Assembly (NCBI RefSeq): GCF_000090795.2 | Contig: NW_003546343.1 | Coordinates: 11,302 to 75,301, forward strand | Reading direction: 5' to 3' | Length of the DNA stretch: 64,000 nt | DNA from: Amphimedon queenslandica | Lineage: Eukaryota > Porifera > Demospongiae > Haplosclerida > Niphatidae | Part shown: piece after piece, positions 34,889 to 50,511 of the stretch | How positions within the stretch are numbered: position 1 is the stretch's first letter | Layout: every line of letters begins with the position of its first letter | The notes under the pieces: model-generated | Database searches by the model: none | What the model saw: only the letters and a program-made list of their open reading frames with translations | What the model was told of the DNA's origin: nothing | Position numbers and translations under genes: made by a program

Positions 34889-35254
34889 AAAACGTTATGT
34901 GTGATTTCTACGTACCTAATGTTGTCTTCAATGTCGATCCATTTATAATAGTAGTTCCTTAGTTAACTTAATGATAGCTGCCTAATAACAAATCGTGTGC
35001 ATGTGTTTTTAAATAGTATTAATTTGTGATTTTTTTAAATTATTATTTTGAAAAATTAATGATTAAATCTAAAAGTAAACCTATTAATTTATTTTAAAAT
35101 ATTTTTCAAATTTACAGCCAAGCCAAGCCTATTGGTGGTATATACTTGAGAGATATTACAAGTCTCACTAAAAGTTTAGGTTGTTAGCTAGAAGTTCTTT
35201 ACCTGCTTACATGGGTTCCAGTGACAAAACTACATCCACCCAGATACAGTCTGG
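34889..35254. other. AT-rich intergenic, nothing recognised
   Basis: 3' flank of the Death-domain gene. Very AT-rich, with no ORF or repeat I can support. Confidence 0.4.
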
Positions 35255-35395
35255 AAATTTTAAAAGTTGCTCCAAAATTGGGCCAAAGTCCCTGTACTGT
35301 AGTGCAGGGTCATCGGCCAAATTTCGCCAAAAATGACTAGGAGAGAATTCTTTATTTTATATAATTTTTTCTGATGCATATACATGTACTTGTAT
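35255..35395 (+). repeat. Partial 186-bp palindromic repeat unit
   Basis: One incomplete unit from TTTTAAAAGTTGCTCCAAAA to TGATGCATATACATGTACTT. The palindrome is altered in both arms (CCCTGTACTGTAGTGCAGGG). Intergenic, solitary. Confidence 0.85.
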
Positions 35396-35445
35396 CATGT
35401 GTGTGTGAGTGGTCAGCTATATTCTAATCTGGTATGTAGATACTA

Positions 35446-35651
35446 CCGTATAGCGGGAAATTTTGGAGGGAATTAAATTTGGCGAATTTGGCGTTTTGAT
35501 AGCCATTCGCCAAAATAAAATCCACCATTTTGAGCCTTTATATGCATGTTCAATGGCACGTGGCCACTATTTCGCCAAATTAAAATCCGCCAATAACCAA
35601 AATTTAGCAATTCACCAAATTTTACTTCCTCCAAAATTTCCCGCTATACGG
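35446..35651. mobile_element. Well-preserved 206-bp MITE with TA target duplication
   Basis: Perfect terminal inverted repeats of about 25 bp: the left end starts CCGTATAGCGGGAAATTTTG and the right end finishes CAAAATTTCCCGCTATACGG. It is flanked on both sides by TA (35444-35445 and 35652-35653), the target duplication typical of Tc1/mariner-type transposition. The interior repeats GCCAAATTT/AAATTTGGCGAATTTGGCG motifs in both orientations, so most of it can fold back. There is no transposase, so it is non-autonomous. The ends are clean enough to suggest recent activity. Confidence 0.88.
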
Positions 35652-35834
35652 TATATTATTAATCATTTATATCCTCTTATTATTATCACTATTGTTAACA
35701 ATAACAAGAAAAAAGCTCAATTAATAGGATAGCATAGAACATGCAGCAAATCGTTTGATCGAGTAGGCAGAGACCTACAGATCTACAGCCTACACATTAA
35801 CTAAATGTTTACAAAAATATAATAATAGCACTAA

Positions 35835-38309
35835 CTAGTGAGTAACTTGCACAACAGTAACTTTTCCGGGGGCTATTCTGTTTTCTTCCTTACTATTGAC
35901 AACAAGACTCTCATAGGAGAGGTTACTCTGAAACAGCAGCGGCTCCCTTTCCATTTCCTCTGGATCATCCTCAGGATCAACTGGAGTGCTCTTTGCATGG
36001 TCCCTTGTTTGCCTGCTCTTTCTCTTTGATTTATTAAAGTTGCAGTCCACATTTTTCCAAAATGTAAACTTAGCAAACTGAACGAAGCACATGCCAACAA
36101 AATATATTACAGGAAACAATACTAGCAGATAAACAAAGGCAGTCTTTAACTCCAGTCCCCTTCCAACACCAAACACCACATTAGCTGTACTACCATGTAG
36201 TATACTTAATAGAACAAGATCTAATATCAGGAGACCATCGAATATATTCAGCCGTAGGCTAGTATAAGGCTGAACTATACAGTGGACAGTCAGTAAGAGG
36301 ATGGAGAGAATCTGTAATATATAGATATAAGTTGTCGTGCTGATGGGGAACAAACTTATCAGAAAAATCAGCTGGCGAGAGGTAAGGTAAAATCCGGCAA
36401 AGCTTCGATATTGTTCCTTGTAGCAGGCTTGATACTCATCCAGTATTGGCTTTATCCGAGTTAGATTGAGTGCCCCTATTCTTATAAGGCATGGAGCAAA
36501 TATAAGTAGAAAGAGGAATGGTATCACAAGGATTATCTGTATCAGTATTGCGAAAACAGCATAAGAAAGGTGAGCTTCGGGGTTAAAGTATGTCACATTT
36601 GGCTCTAGTGCAACATAAGGCTTGTGGATGTTGCTTGTGTAATAGACAGGAGCAAGGAGAGAGAGTGAAGTTTGGGTGAGAGAAATGAAGACCAGATAAA
36701 GGACAATGCATATCATGTTGACTGCACTGTTATTTTGAGTAAATAAAGCATACTTGGGGCATCTACTGGATACACATATCAACAGGCCAATGACTAATGT
36801 TAGAAAGAGTGGATTGATACAGCAAAGAGATACATAGTGGATATTAGTTATGTCACGGTACTTGAGGCATACTTCAAAAAGGCCAAACATTTTCGGATCC
36901 AATTGCATGAAACCGGTAAACACAAGTTCCAAGACATAAAGAAATATGGAAGGGAATGATCCACGAACAAAATATTGAAGAACACTGAAGAAGAAAACTA
37001 GACAATAGAGCTGTCCTGATCCAATACGAAGGTTTAATTTTGTGACAGCAACAATGACAAAAGTTAGTAAAACCCAGAAGAGAATAAAAATGAGAATGTA
37101 CAATACAAGAGAGCCTGAGGTACAGTCATCATTATCAACACAGCGTATCCCATCAAATGAAAGAGAGTAATTTGCCTGACAACTCGAGCATAATGTTCCT
37201 CCACGATTATACAAACAGAGAGTATCACTGGTATCTGGATCTAATTCACAAAAAAATTTATGTCTACTGCAAGGTCGAGTTGGACAATTGTTACTACTAA
37301 CATAGTCACAGTAGCCAAAAGGGCATGGAAAAGCAGCAGTACAGGAAGTTTGATTTTTGTCAGAACAAGCTTTACTATCTATTGCACCATACCAGTATCC
37401 AGTCTTTATACATGCAGTTCCATCTGCCATATTACACTTAACAACATCACTGTCATCATCTCCAGTACTGTAGCAACTGCAAATATTTTTAACTGAGTCA
37501 TAAACATAGCCAAGATTACAGTTCTTGGATACATCGATTTCCATGCAAGCGATGAGGCTATTCTTATCGGTGGCATTGTACCACATTATCACTGGTTTTA
37601 AACTACTGTCCCACCTACCAGACAAGCTAAATGGTGGCCTATATCCATTAAGATGGTAAATTCCATTACATGGTTTCAAAGTGTCACCGTCTAACAAACA
37701 GGCCAGTTCAGCATAAACTGTTGGCTCATGAAGAAATTGAAAAGAATCATTGAGTGATATATCTTGGCCTAGCATCACTTTGTTTGTAGTTGGACCTTGA
37801 TACTCCCAATGTAAGACTGAATTACAGTCCTGCTGCACACTGGGTGATGTGTATTTTCTGGAAAATATTTCACTAACCATACCATTACTGGAGAGATGAC
37901 AAAGGACCGGGCTACTAAAATTTATCATGTTACAATTTATCCATTCTATGGTGAAAAACTCTACATTTGTACAGTTAATGAATATAAATCCTGACCCTTG
38001 ATTAACACAGGTCACATTTATACTAGCACCGTGTCCTTGTAGAATTAAGCCATCAATTGCACGAAGGGTAATGCTGGAGTTTATAACCTGGTTGCTGTCC
38101 ACACTGATCCTAGTACAATTCATTAATGTGAGGTTGGAGAGAACATATTGAAGACTATTACACTTGCTTCCATTTTTATTAGTACAACTGGAGGAAGAAG
38201 CACTGCTGTCGACACTTATTTCAATGTAGGAGTCATTGCAAGGATCCTGTTGAGCTGCTATTCCAAGCACAACACAAGAGAACAGCAAAAACCAAACCAA
38301 CCCATCCAT
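35835..38309 (-). CDS. Intronless receptor-like membrane protein: signal peptide, Cys-rich ectodomain, polytopic TM C-terminus
   Basis: An 824-residue single-exon ORF. It opens with a signal peptide (MDGLVWFLLFSCVVLGIAAQ). An Asn-glycosylation-rich, beta-helix-like N-terminal half follows. Then comes a Cys-rich module (CYSTGDDDSDVVKCNMADGT to GTLCSSCQANYSLSFDGIRC). After residue 400 there are about eight to nine hydrophobic segments, starting LVLYILIFILFWVLLTFVIV. The intracellular-side motif ILDEYQACYKEQYRSFAGFY, followed by LTSRQLIFLISLF, is a hallmark I associate with a large intronless family of sponge and choanoflagellate proteins whose TM part resembles TRP-like/ML domains. The tail is charged (DPEDDPEEMEREPLLFQSN, with an acidic dileucine-like EREPLL). 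Cell-surface receptor or channel function is inferred; the ligand is unknown. Frame intact. Confidence 0.82.
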   Translation of the reverse strand: MDGLVWFLLFSCVVLGIAAQQDPCNDSYIEISVDSSASSSSCTNKNGSKCNSLQYVLSNLTLMNCTRISVDSNQVINSSITLRAIDGLILQGHGASINVTCVNQGSGFIFINCTNVEFFTIEWINCNMINFSSPVLCHLSSNGMVSEIFSRKYTSPSVQQDCNSVLHWEYQGPTTNKVMLGQDISLNDSFQFLHEPTVYAELACLLDGDTLKPCNGIYHLNGYRPPFSLSGRWDSSLKPVIMWYNATDKNSLIACMEIDVSKNCNLGYVYDSVKNICSCYSTGDDDSDVVKCNMADGTACIKTGYWYGAIDSKACSDKNQTSCTAAFPCPFGYCDYVSSNNCPTRPCSRHKFFCELDPDTSDTLCLYNRGGTLCSSCQANYSLSFDGIRCVDNDDCTSGSLVLYILIFILFWVLLTFVIVAVTKLNLRIGSGQLYCLVFFFSVLQYFVRGSFPSIFLYVLELVFTGFMQLDPKMFGLFEVCLKYRDITNIHYVSLCCINPLFLTLVIGLLICVSSRCPKYALFTQNNSAVNMICIVLYLVFISLTQTSLSLLAPVYYTSNIHKPYVALEPNVTYFNPEAHLSYAVFAILIQIILVIPFLFLLIFAPCLIRIGALNLTRIKPILDEYQACYKEQYRSFAGFYLTSRQLIFLISLFPISTTTYIYILQILSILLLTVHCIVQPYTSLRLNIFDGLLILDLVLLSILHGSTANVVFGVGRGLELKTAFVYLLVLFPVIYFVGMCFVQFAKFTFWKNVDCNFNKSKRKSRQTRDHAKSTPVDPEDDPEEMEREPLLFQSNLSYESLVVNSKEENRIAPGKVTVVQVTH

Positions 38310-38483
38310 TTTAACAGTTCAACATGTCACGTGATTGTTAATGTTAGTGGTTGTGTACCGATTGACTTAGTGAGTACACCTGAATAAACTATATCACCCA
38401 CATACATTCAGTAATCTACTCCACATAAACTTAAACATTTTATGTTATTTTGACATTCATCAAAAAGTAAATTTTATTCTTTT

Positions 38484-43348
<4,865 letters not shown>

Positions 43349-43741
43349 GTTATGTTTCTTTGTTCACCAAGAGCTACTACACGTGGGACAGCCACGCCTA
43401 TTGTAATTATTAGTAATCCAAATTCTTCTGCAAATCATTATGTTTTTGAAACATTTTTAAAAGTGCTATTCTCTTGCAAGGTAATGTTAGCAACTGCAGA
43501 AACAAAAATTCCTTTTTTCAAATGCAAAATAAGCTTTAGTTTTTCTTGTTCTTTTTTTGTCAAGGAGTAGAGTGAGCCACGCCTCCTGCAAACATTCCCT
43601 AACAATTAGAATTATTATAATGTCATCATAGTGGACTGCCCTCATATTGCTCTGCTGCTGCTGACTGGTGGTGAAAAGAAAGCTGAGAGAAAGCAACATA
43701 TCAAATTTCAACAACCATATCTAGTATTAAAGGACCTCAAA

Positions 43742-44422
43742 ATGCCGCTAAAACCCGAGTACAAGGTAACCCTACTAGGTGCTGGAGGAGTTGGTAAGAG
43801 CGCACTGACTCTTCGAATAATATCTGGCCAGTTCACACCTAGCTACAACCCAACCATTGAGGATTATTATCGCCACGACACTAACGTTGAAGGAGTTGGA
43901 CAGTGCATTGTGGAGATACTAGACACTGCAGGAACAGAGCAGTTTGCTTCTATGCGTCAGCTCTACATCAACAGTGGAGACGCTTTTGCATTAGTGTATG
44001 CAATTGATAACCTGGACTCTTTCTTAGAAGTCAAGGAGATATACCAGCAGCTTGTGGAGATGAAGAAACCCGAGGAGCTACTTGTTATTTTAGTAGGGAA
44101 TAAGTGTGACCTCAAGTCAAAGAGAACCGTGTCAACACAAGAAGGCATCCAGGCAGCTACCCAGATGAAGAAATGTCCATTCCTGGAAACCTCAGCAAAA
44201 GATGGCACGAATGTCGAGGAATTCTTTAACACTTTAGTGGCAGCCGTTGACAAGAAAGCAAGAGGGGATGAGAAGGATGGAAGACGGTCGTTTCGGCTAG
44301 GATCTAGAGCAACTGGAAAAAGAGGGAGAAGCCGATCACAGCCAGACTTACGAAAACACAATTCTGTCGACTTTCAAATGAGACCTGGTGAATCAGCAGC
44401 ACGTAAATGTGTCATACTCTAA
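43742..44422 (+). CDS. Rap-like Ras-family small GTPase, intronless
   Basis: A 226-residue GTPase. Start chosen at MPLKPEYKVTLLGAGGVGKS because Ras-family cores begin within a few residues of the P-loop; the in-frame ATG at 43631 would add 37 unrelated residues. Motifs: G1 GAGGVGKS (13-20), switch I YNPTIEDYY, G3 DTAGTEQF with Thr in the Gln61 position, as in Rap proteins, NKCDL (G4), ETSAK (G5). A basic, Ser-rich extension (GSRATGKRGRSRSQPDLRK) precedes a CAAX box CVIL whose Leu predicts geranylgeranylation. The Thr61-like residue and IEDYYR point to Rap, but the extended tail is longer than in Rap1/2, so I give no symbol. Lack of introns suggests an old retrocopy or a sponge-specific paralogue. 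Divergent from RIOK2 by 393 bp. Confidence 0.9.
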   Translation: MPLKPEYKVTLLGAGGVGKSALTLRIISGQFTPSYNPTIEDYYRHDTNVEGVGQCIVEILDTAGTEQFASMRQLYINSGDAFALVYAIDNLDSFLEVKEIYQQLVEMKKPEELLVILVGNKCDLKSKRTVSTQEGIQAATQMKKCPFLETSAKDGTNVEEFFNTLVAAVDKKARGDEKDGRRSFRLGSRATGKRGRSRSQPDLRKHNSVDFQMRPGESAARKCVIL

Positions 44423-45644
44423 GTAATACTAAATAGATTTAATATATTATTTATATATTATGATTATTATTATTATATACATGAGACTATAAAGTAATAC
44501 ATTTTTGTTCCATTTATTTTTAATACAATCTGTGTGGACACAAGCCCTCATGCTTGTTACTATTATTATTATTTTACAAAAATATATCTCAATTAAAATG
44601 GAATGGTGATGAAGCTCAATGCATATAGTCATCCAGCCTGTGTGAGCCCTTTAATCTTTCCCTTTTACTACTCCAGTTCACATAGTTTACATGGTTTGGT
44701 GACAACTAATTCTATAGCCCAGAAATTATGTTAGCTCACTCTATCAATCTTTGCTTATAGCATGTGTCATGTGTGGACAGACTCACATGCACTATCTACA
44801 CCAGTCATTATGCTTTTAAACTTTGTCTATCTATAGCTTTTTACGGACCCTCTTCTCATATCATGTTTCTCTGCAAATGTTGCTTTAGTAAAATGAGCCA
44901 TTAATAATTTATAATTTTGTGTGTACACACACAAAGCCAGAGAAAGGATCCTCTGTTTACTATGACATTGAAACTCTCAAATCTCTCTCAAACGACATTA
45001 AGTACAACCAATTACCAGAAGTCAATTGAGTGGAGAAGTCATTTGGGAGTGCTTTAAAGTGTGTATGCATGCACGACTCTCTGACTGCACAAAGGGAGCA
45101 ACCATTGAGCATACTCCCTATTGACCTCCCACACTATGCACTCACTTTTACAATAGAGTGCATAGCTGGATGTTTGTGTGTGTGAATGCGAAGTATTTGT
45201 ATTATTTTGAATGCATGCATGGCAGTGCAGGCTACTGGAGATATACTGGATGATGTGTGCAGTGAGTGTATGTGTAATCAATCAATGATGCACCTCAAGC
45301 TATGAAGTTGATGCCAAATCCCACGTGTGGGTGAGCATGACACTAATATAGATCAAAGTGTTAAAATCAGTGCTATTTTAGCCTCTACTATGAACAGCTT
45401 ATATTGCATCCACAGTGCAAACTGCATACAAAGCAAGCTGCTATAAAATTATTTCTATTGGCTAGTATAAACATCACTGAAGTTTCTTGTCAGCCATAAT
45501 CAATGGCATTTAATAGTGGAATTGACAAATAGTTAGCACAAGAAAGAGTAAATGGTGTTCTTTAGTTAGTACTGATGATTAATGTCAGCACGTGGGCGTG
45601 AGAGATGACCACGCCTATTATCTTCAGCCCCACCCACCGGGAGC
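44423..45644. other. 1.2-kb intergenic region, nothing recognised
   Basis: Contains short AT-rich runs and TG/GCATGCAT-like stretches. ORFs (such as minus-strand 45054-45281) lack credible composition. The segment just before 45645 has CACGTGGGCGTGAG and may be the promoter of the next small gene. Confidence 0.4.
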
Positions 45645-45922
45645 ATGGCGTTGATAATTGGATTGCTTTTGCTCCTGCAAATGCTAGTGGTACAGGGTGG
45701 ACCAGTTGATAATGAAGAGAAACCAACTGGGAAGATCTCCACCGGGAAGATTGTACTATTGGTAATCTTCCTAGTTATTTTGCACTTTGCAGCTTTAGTA
45801 AGCTAAACGACCATTTTAGAATACAAGTTACTCTCCTGCTGTAGATCTATTGGCTGATGAGACTTTACAGAAACTCCAGTAGAGACATCAAGATATCACT
45901 TGCAAAAATGCGGCATCAATGA
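45645..45922 (+). CDS. Two-exon 76-residue single-pass membrane microprotein
   Basis: Assembled by hand. Exon 1 is 45645-45797 (51 codons) and exon 2 is 45845-45922 (25 codons plus TGA). The intron of 47 bp has a GTAAGC donor and a CTGTAG acceptor, phase 0. The protein has an N-terminal hydrophobic segment MALIIGLLLLLQMLVVQGG (signal peptide), a short luminal linker (PVDNEEKPTGKISTGK), a TM helix IVLLVIFLVILHFAALIYWL spanning the splice junction, and a basic cytosolic tail (MRLYRNSSRDIKISLAKMRH). AATAAA follows the stop within 5 bases. Coherent topology, a valid intron and a polyA signal support a real gene. No homologue is recognised. Confidence 0.68.
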
Positions 45923-46048
45923 AAATAAAAGATTTTATGTGAAATATTATTGTTTTAAAGACTTTTTAGAAAAGGAAAATTTTACAGGTTTTTAGAAATG
46001 AAATTTAGTTTTGTTTTAATTATTGGGATGGTTTTCCGGTATTACGGT

Positions 46049-46056
46049 ATATAAGT
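46049..46056 (+). promoter_or_regulatory. TATA box of the zinc-finger gene
   Basis: TATATAAG, about 30 bases before a C/A-rich stretch (CAGACCATCAACTACAGCAC) that would hold the transcription start. The predicted 5' exon ends at the GTAGGC donor at 46240. Confidence 0.55.
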
Positions 46057-46079
46057 AATAAGCAGCTCCCGCAGACCAT

Positions 46080-49000
46080 CAACTACAGCACAATCACCAC
46101 TGAGCAAAAGAGGAGGACTGATTCAGGCATTGGCTAGTCCTTCGGTTCTCTTTCCTCTCCTGGGACCGTTTCACCAATCTACACCAGTCTGCTCTGCTCT
46201 ATCGATCTATTCTGGGACATACCATTCTCATGACATAAGGTAGGCGAGGCATCTAGCTAGTCCGGAGTCGAGAGGGAGAGAGTGTATGTGTGTTGTCACA
46301 ATATTAGACCTTGTCTCTGCTATTCTAAGTGTAGTGCTGTTGTTGTGTTAACATGAGTCGGACAGCGCGTGTCTAAGCGCTTGAAGGCAGTTTCCACTCA
46401 ACAGAAGAAACCCCCCACCTATGCATGCTGGGAGAGAATCCTTCCTATTCATTCATTAGCTTTTCACACAAGGCCTCCAATCACATTTGCAACAATCAGT
46501 ACTGTCATTGTCCTCCGTTCATTCAAGCACATGTAGACTAGACTGATTCATTTAGCTCCCTGTGTAGCTCATGAATGAGGCAGATCATGAGCTGTTTTGT
46601 TTATTATTGCTCAGTTTTCTGTACACTCTCACTTTGTGTAATACAATCCAATCGTTATACATATCGACCATCACTGACCCATCACACTGTTATACTATAG
46701 CCTTCCCTCCCTCTCCTTTCTATTCTCTTTTAAGTATCACCACAAGGTAATTGATTCTAATTAATGATATTAGTTTGAAGTACACTCTTCTAGCCTTTAG
46801 TTGTAATATCAACAAGAGTGTGCATGCTTCCAGTGGAGTATAAGGCATGAAGAATTGTCTCTTCAACGCTTGTACTAATTAGTTAATAGCTGCTAATACA
46901 ATCATCATGACATTCTTTCCTTAGTTCCTATGCCATTATTATTAGTATTATTACTATTGTTTCTGTTGCTAGAGCCGTCCAAGAAATATTGTTTGAAGCA
47001 GAGAGCAATGTCAAAACAACCACCCCAGATCATCACTTCACTTCCGCCGCAGCCCCACTTCTTCATAGCACCCTCTCCTGTCACAGCTCCAGGCTATGCC
47101 CTCCAGTTACCTCCACACGTTTCCACTCCTCACTCTTCCTCCCTTACAAGCATTAGCCCCTGGCCGGCCTCTCTTGCTCCTCTAAGACCCCAAGCTCCAT
47201 TTAACTGCCCAGCTGAAGTCTACTTTGCAGCTCAGCCGTGCATTTTGCCTGCCATCAGTACCAAATCCGATAAGACCCTAACTCCCACCACAACTCTATT
47301 AAGAGAGGATTCACATTCGCCTTCTGTGTCTAATAGCATTAAAGCTGAAGAGCCACTGACCAATTGTAAGATAACCACCGGGGGAGAGGAGAAGAGAGTT
47401 TCCTATCCAATTAATGCTCTTATTGATGTCCCTGGCTCCTTAAACAGAGGCTCAAGAACGTCGAGTTTGAACAGTTCTTTGTCTTCAATTCGTTTTGGTG
47501 GTAGCCTGAGTCAACTGTGGGCAACCTCACTCTCATCTTTATCAACAAAAGTGAATGGAATGAAGAGTACTGGGTAAGTGAAACAGAGAGAGAGAGAGAA
47601 GACAATGGAATCTTACAATGTATAAGGTAGTTGTTTTCAAACACAATCTCTCACTTAGCTTGTTTGATGATCATAATTATTGCCTAGTCTGAGAGAATGT
47701 GTGTGTGTGTGTGTTTGTGTGTGTCCTCTATTTCCTAACCCTTGGGCTAATTGAGTGAGTGTAGAATGTATCAGCGGGCAAGCCCAATCATCAAAACAGC
47801 CAGATAGTTGTACTAATGCAAGCAGATTTCCTTTGATCCTAGTGTCTCTAGACAAGCCTGTATAGACTGCTCTGCCTTGGATTCCATACAAGTGTATACT
47901 GGCCACTATTATAGTCTGTGTGTGTGTGTGTGTGTGTAGATATCGGTACTATTATACTGATATACTTTTTGTCTGTTGTGGCCACTCTCTCTCTAGTGGG
48001 AATGATTTTGTGTTTTGTTGTACAGGAAGAAAGGAAGAGAGCAAGAGTGGTCCAACAGTCCGCCTTTGAAGGATACATTTCACATAGCCATATTAGCATA
48101 CTGGAGTCTAGCACCATCTCTTTTATATGATAATAACGCATTACTGCTCTACACTTGTTATTATGTACTAGCTCATTTTCATGTGTCTTGCATAGATAGT
48201 TATATTCATGCATTACCATAAGTAGCTTAAAACAATATTAACATGACAATGAATAATCCGTTACCAACACAAACACACACATGCACCTATCGTATTCATA
48301 TCATTCATGTCTCATAACACATTGTGTGTGGTCCCATTATTATTATTTTCTCTCTCTCTTCCTTCCTCTCTCTCTCTCCTCTAGTAATCTTCATGCTGAA
48401 GCCTCAATGCCGTCACTAGGTAACCAGTATGTTGCTTTGGGTGGAAGTCTTCCCGAACTGTCTCTCACTTCTCTCACTCGCCTCTTACCCAACTCCTCAG
48501 CAACCACAGGCTCTACTAGTTCAGACGGGGGTACAAGTAGCGGAGGAGGAGGAGGTCTTTATACTCTAATCCAATCGCCTCTTTGTGTATATCCCAGTCA
48601 GTCTCACTTAGCCACTCCTTTTATCAATGCTAACGGGTCAATCACGTTCGGGTCTTTTCTCTCGAGTGGCTCCAGCTTGTGTTCTGCCCAGCAGACAAGT
48701 GAGTCTCCTCCTCCTACTTCAAAACAGTCTAACGAGGCTCGGAACAATTCTGGATCGCCCGAGATTGACGTCTCTCCAGGTTGCTATAGCAGCACGACCA
48801 CATCAGCTAGCAACGGAGCGATTGCACCAGGTAGCCTCAGCACTTTAGCTTACGTAGCTTCAGCTCAAAAGACACTAGACACTAACTGTAGCGAAGGGTT
48901 TCCGCTAATGACTGTTTCTAATCATCTACCGGGACAGAGCCCTTTGTCTTCGTCTACTCACGGGCTAAGCCCCATACAACCACCAACCTCTTGTCTGAGC

Positions 49001-49714
49001 CCAGAGGATCACAGCCTTGAGATTGACTGTCGTGTTCCCTCATCCCCTGCTACTGGGTACAGCGTAGTCACTTCTGTTGGAATAGGAGCCCACTTGCCGA
49101 CAGTCAAAGAGGAAAAGGACCAACAGGACTACCATCACTCTTACATCGAAGTAAAGCCACACCTAGTCGAGGGAAAGAAGGACTCCTTCAAGGACAAGCC
49201 ATACAAGTGTGACTATCCTGGGTGTGGTCGCTCCTTCTCTTTCCCTGCTCACTTACGCTCTCACGTCCAGCAAATACATATTTCGTATCGACCGTGTAAA
49301 TGTGACTTCCCCGGTTGTGGCAAGCGGTTTTACACTCCGCAGCATCTCAACGTTCACCGTCGCATACACACAGGAGAACGCCCTTTCGTCTGTCCATACT
49401 CTGACTGCAGCAAGGCTTTCACGACTGCTGGTAACTTGAAGAACCACATCAGGACTCACACAGGCGAGAGACCGTATGCCTGCAAGTTTGACGGGTGCTC
49501 CAAACGCTTTGCCGAGATGTCCAGTCTTAAGAAACACGAGTTGACCCACACCGGAGAGAAACCGTATAAATGTCGGGTCTGTGGTAAGGCCTTCTCTCAG
49601 GCTGGGTCCCGGAATACCCACGAGAGGAAGCATAGCAGGACTGGGGAGGAGGGAGAGGGGAAACTAACGAGACGCTATCGGATAAAACGTGTGTCTCAAG
49701 ATGATGATATGTAG
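46080..49714 (+). CDS. Five-finger C2H2 transcription factor (MTF1/ZNF143/GLI-type fingers)
   Basis: Model: non-coding first exon about 46080-46239; coding exons 47008-47573 and 48385-49714, joined in phase 2 (donor GTAAGT, acceptor CTCTAG). The start is MSKQPPQIITSLPPQPHF at 47008; the upstream in-frame hydrophobic stretch from 46930 is the intron's pyrimidine-rich end. The N-terminal two thirds are Ser/Pro/Thr-rich, probably activation sequence. It includes KAEEPLTNCK and VKEEKDQQD, which are possible sumoylation contexts. Five fingers follow: CDYPGCGRSFSFPAHLRSHV, CDFPGCGKRFYTPQHLNVHR, CPYSDCSKAFTTAGNLKNHI, CKFDGCSKRFAEMSSLKKHE and CRVCGKAFSQAGSRNTHERK, with HTGE(R/K)P linkers. The first four have the CX4C spacing of MTF1/ZNF143/ZIC-GLI-type proteins. 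The exact orthologue is not decidable by eye. Confidence 0.88.
47695..47940. repeat. Two (TG)n microsatellites in the zinc-finger gene intron
   Basis: TG runs at about 47698-47725 and 47916-47937. The rest of the intron (47574-48384) shows nothing else beyond its CT-rich acceptor tract. Confidence 0.8.
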
Positions 49715-50511
49715 CTGTCCAACTCTTCCTCTTTCTTTCTCTCACTTTCCCCTTCCTTTATGTAAGGAACCTGCAATCTCTCATTCCAATCTTTTCCTTT
49801 TAATTATTCTTGTTAATTATCTTCTTCTTATTCCTTTCTCTCTCTCACTTGTGACACTTTCTTTAAAACAGCCACACACACAAGCAAGCAATCTAAAATT
49901 TGACTATGGATTATTAATTATTATTATTAATATTTTGTGGTGTTATTATTATTATTTAAAATAGTGCAATGAGATGAAATAGTTACTATAATGTTAAAGA
50001 ATCAATATAGAAGCACTACTATAATCATAATACTGAAGGATCTATGGTGCGTTGGATCATTATTAAAGACTATCAATCATCATGTGTTGGGATTGAAGTG
50101 TGTTCATAAGACCAATCAGGACCTTTTCTTCTTTTGGGATGTCCTCGCATACGTAAACAAACCAACAGTGGCTATCAAAGCTGAAGTAAGAGAGTAAGAG
50201 AGAAAGAGGGGAATGAGTACAAAGGAGAGGATGGGATGGAGAGGGAAAGGAGAGAGAGAGAGGGAACAGAGAATTGAAACAGAGTGATTAACTAAGTATA
50301 TTATATACGAAATTCTTAAGACTGTCCTAATCAAGTTACAATCCCATATCTTTCAATACAGAACAAAAATAAAACCAAAAGGAGATACTAGTACTTGCAG
50401 GTACATGTACAGAAGCTTGTTAGACGTGTCAATAATTACAAGTGACTGTGCATTATGCATGAATGGGGAAAACCTTACAGCAATTAGAATGCAATTCAAA
50501 ACACAAATAGT
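49715..50511. other. Convergent 3' flanks, nothing recognised
   Basis: Region between the stops of the zinc-finger gene and the acyltransferase. It contains CT-rich and GA-rich tracts and AATAAA-like AT stretches. No gene is supported. Confidence 0.4.

Noticed and set aside
43631-43741. Upstream ATG extension of the Rap-like GTPase
   Set aside because: Adds 37 residues with no family counterpart; the MPLKPEYK start fits Ras-family spacing to the P-loop.
46930-47007. Hydrophobic N-terminus (MPLLLVLLLLFLLL) on the zinc-finger protein
   Set aside because: Reads through a pyrimidine-rich intron end and CTAG acceptor; a signal sequence makes no sense on a nuclear factor. MSKQPPQ at 47008 is preferred.
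49209-49745. ORFs antisense or in alternate frame over the zinc fingers
   Set aside because: Shadows of the conserved C2H2 coding frame.
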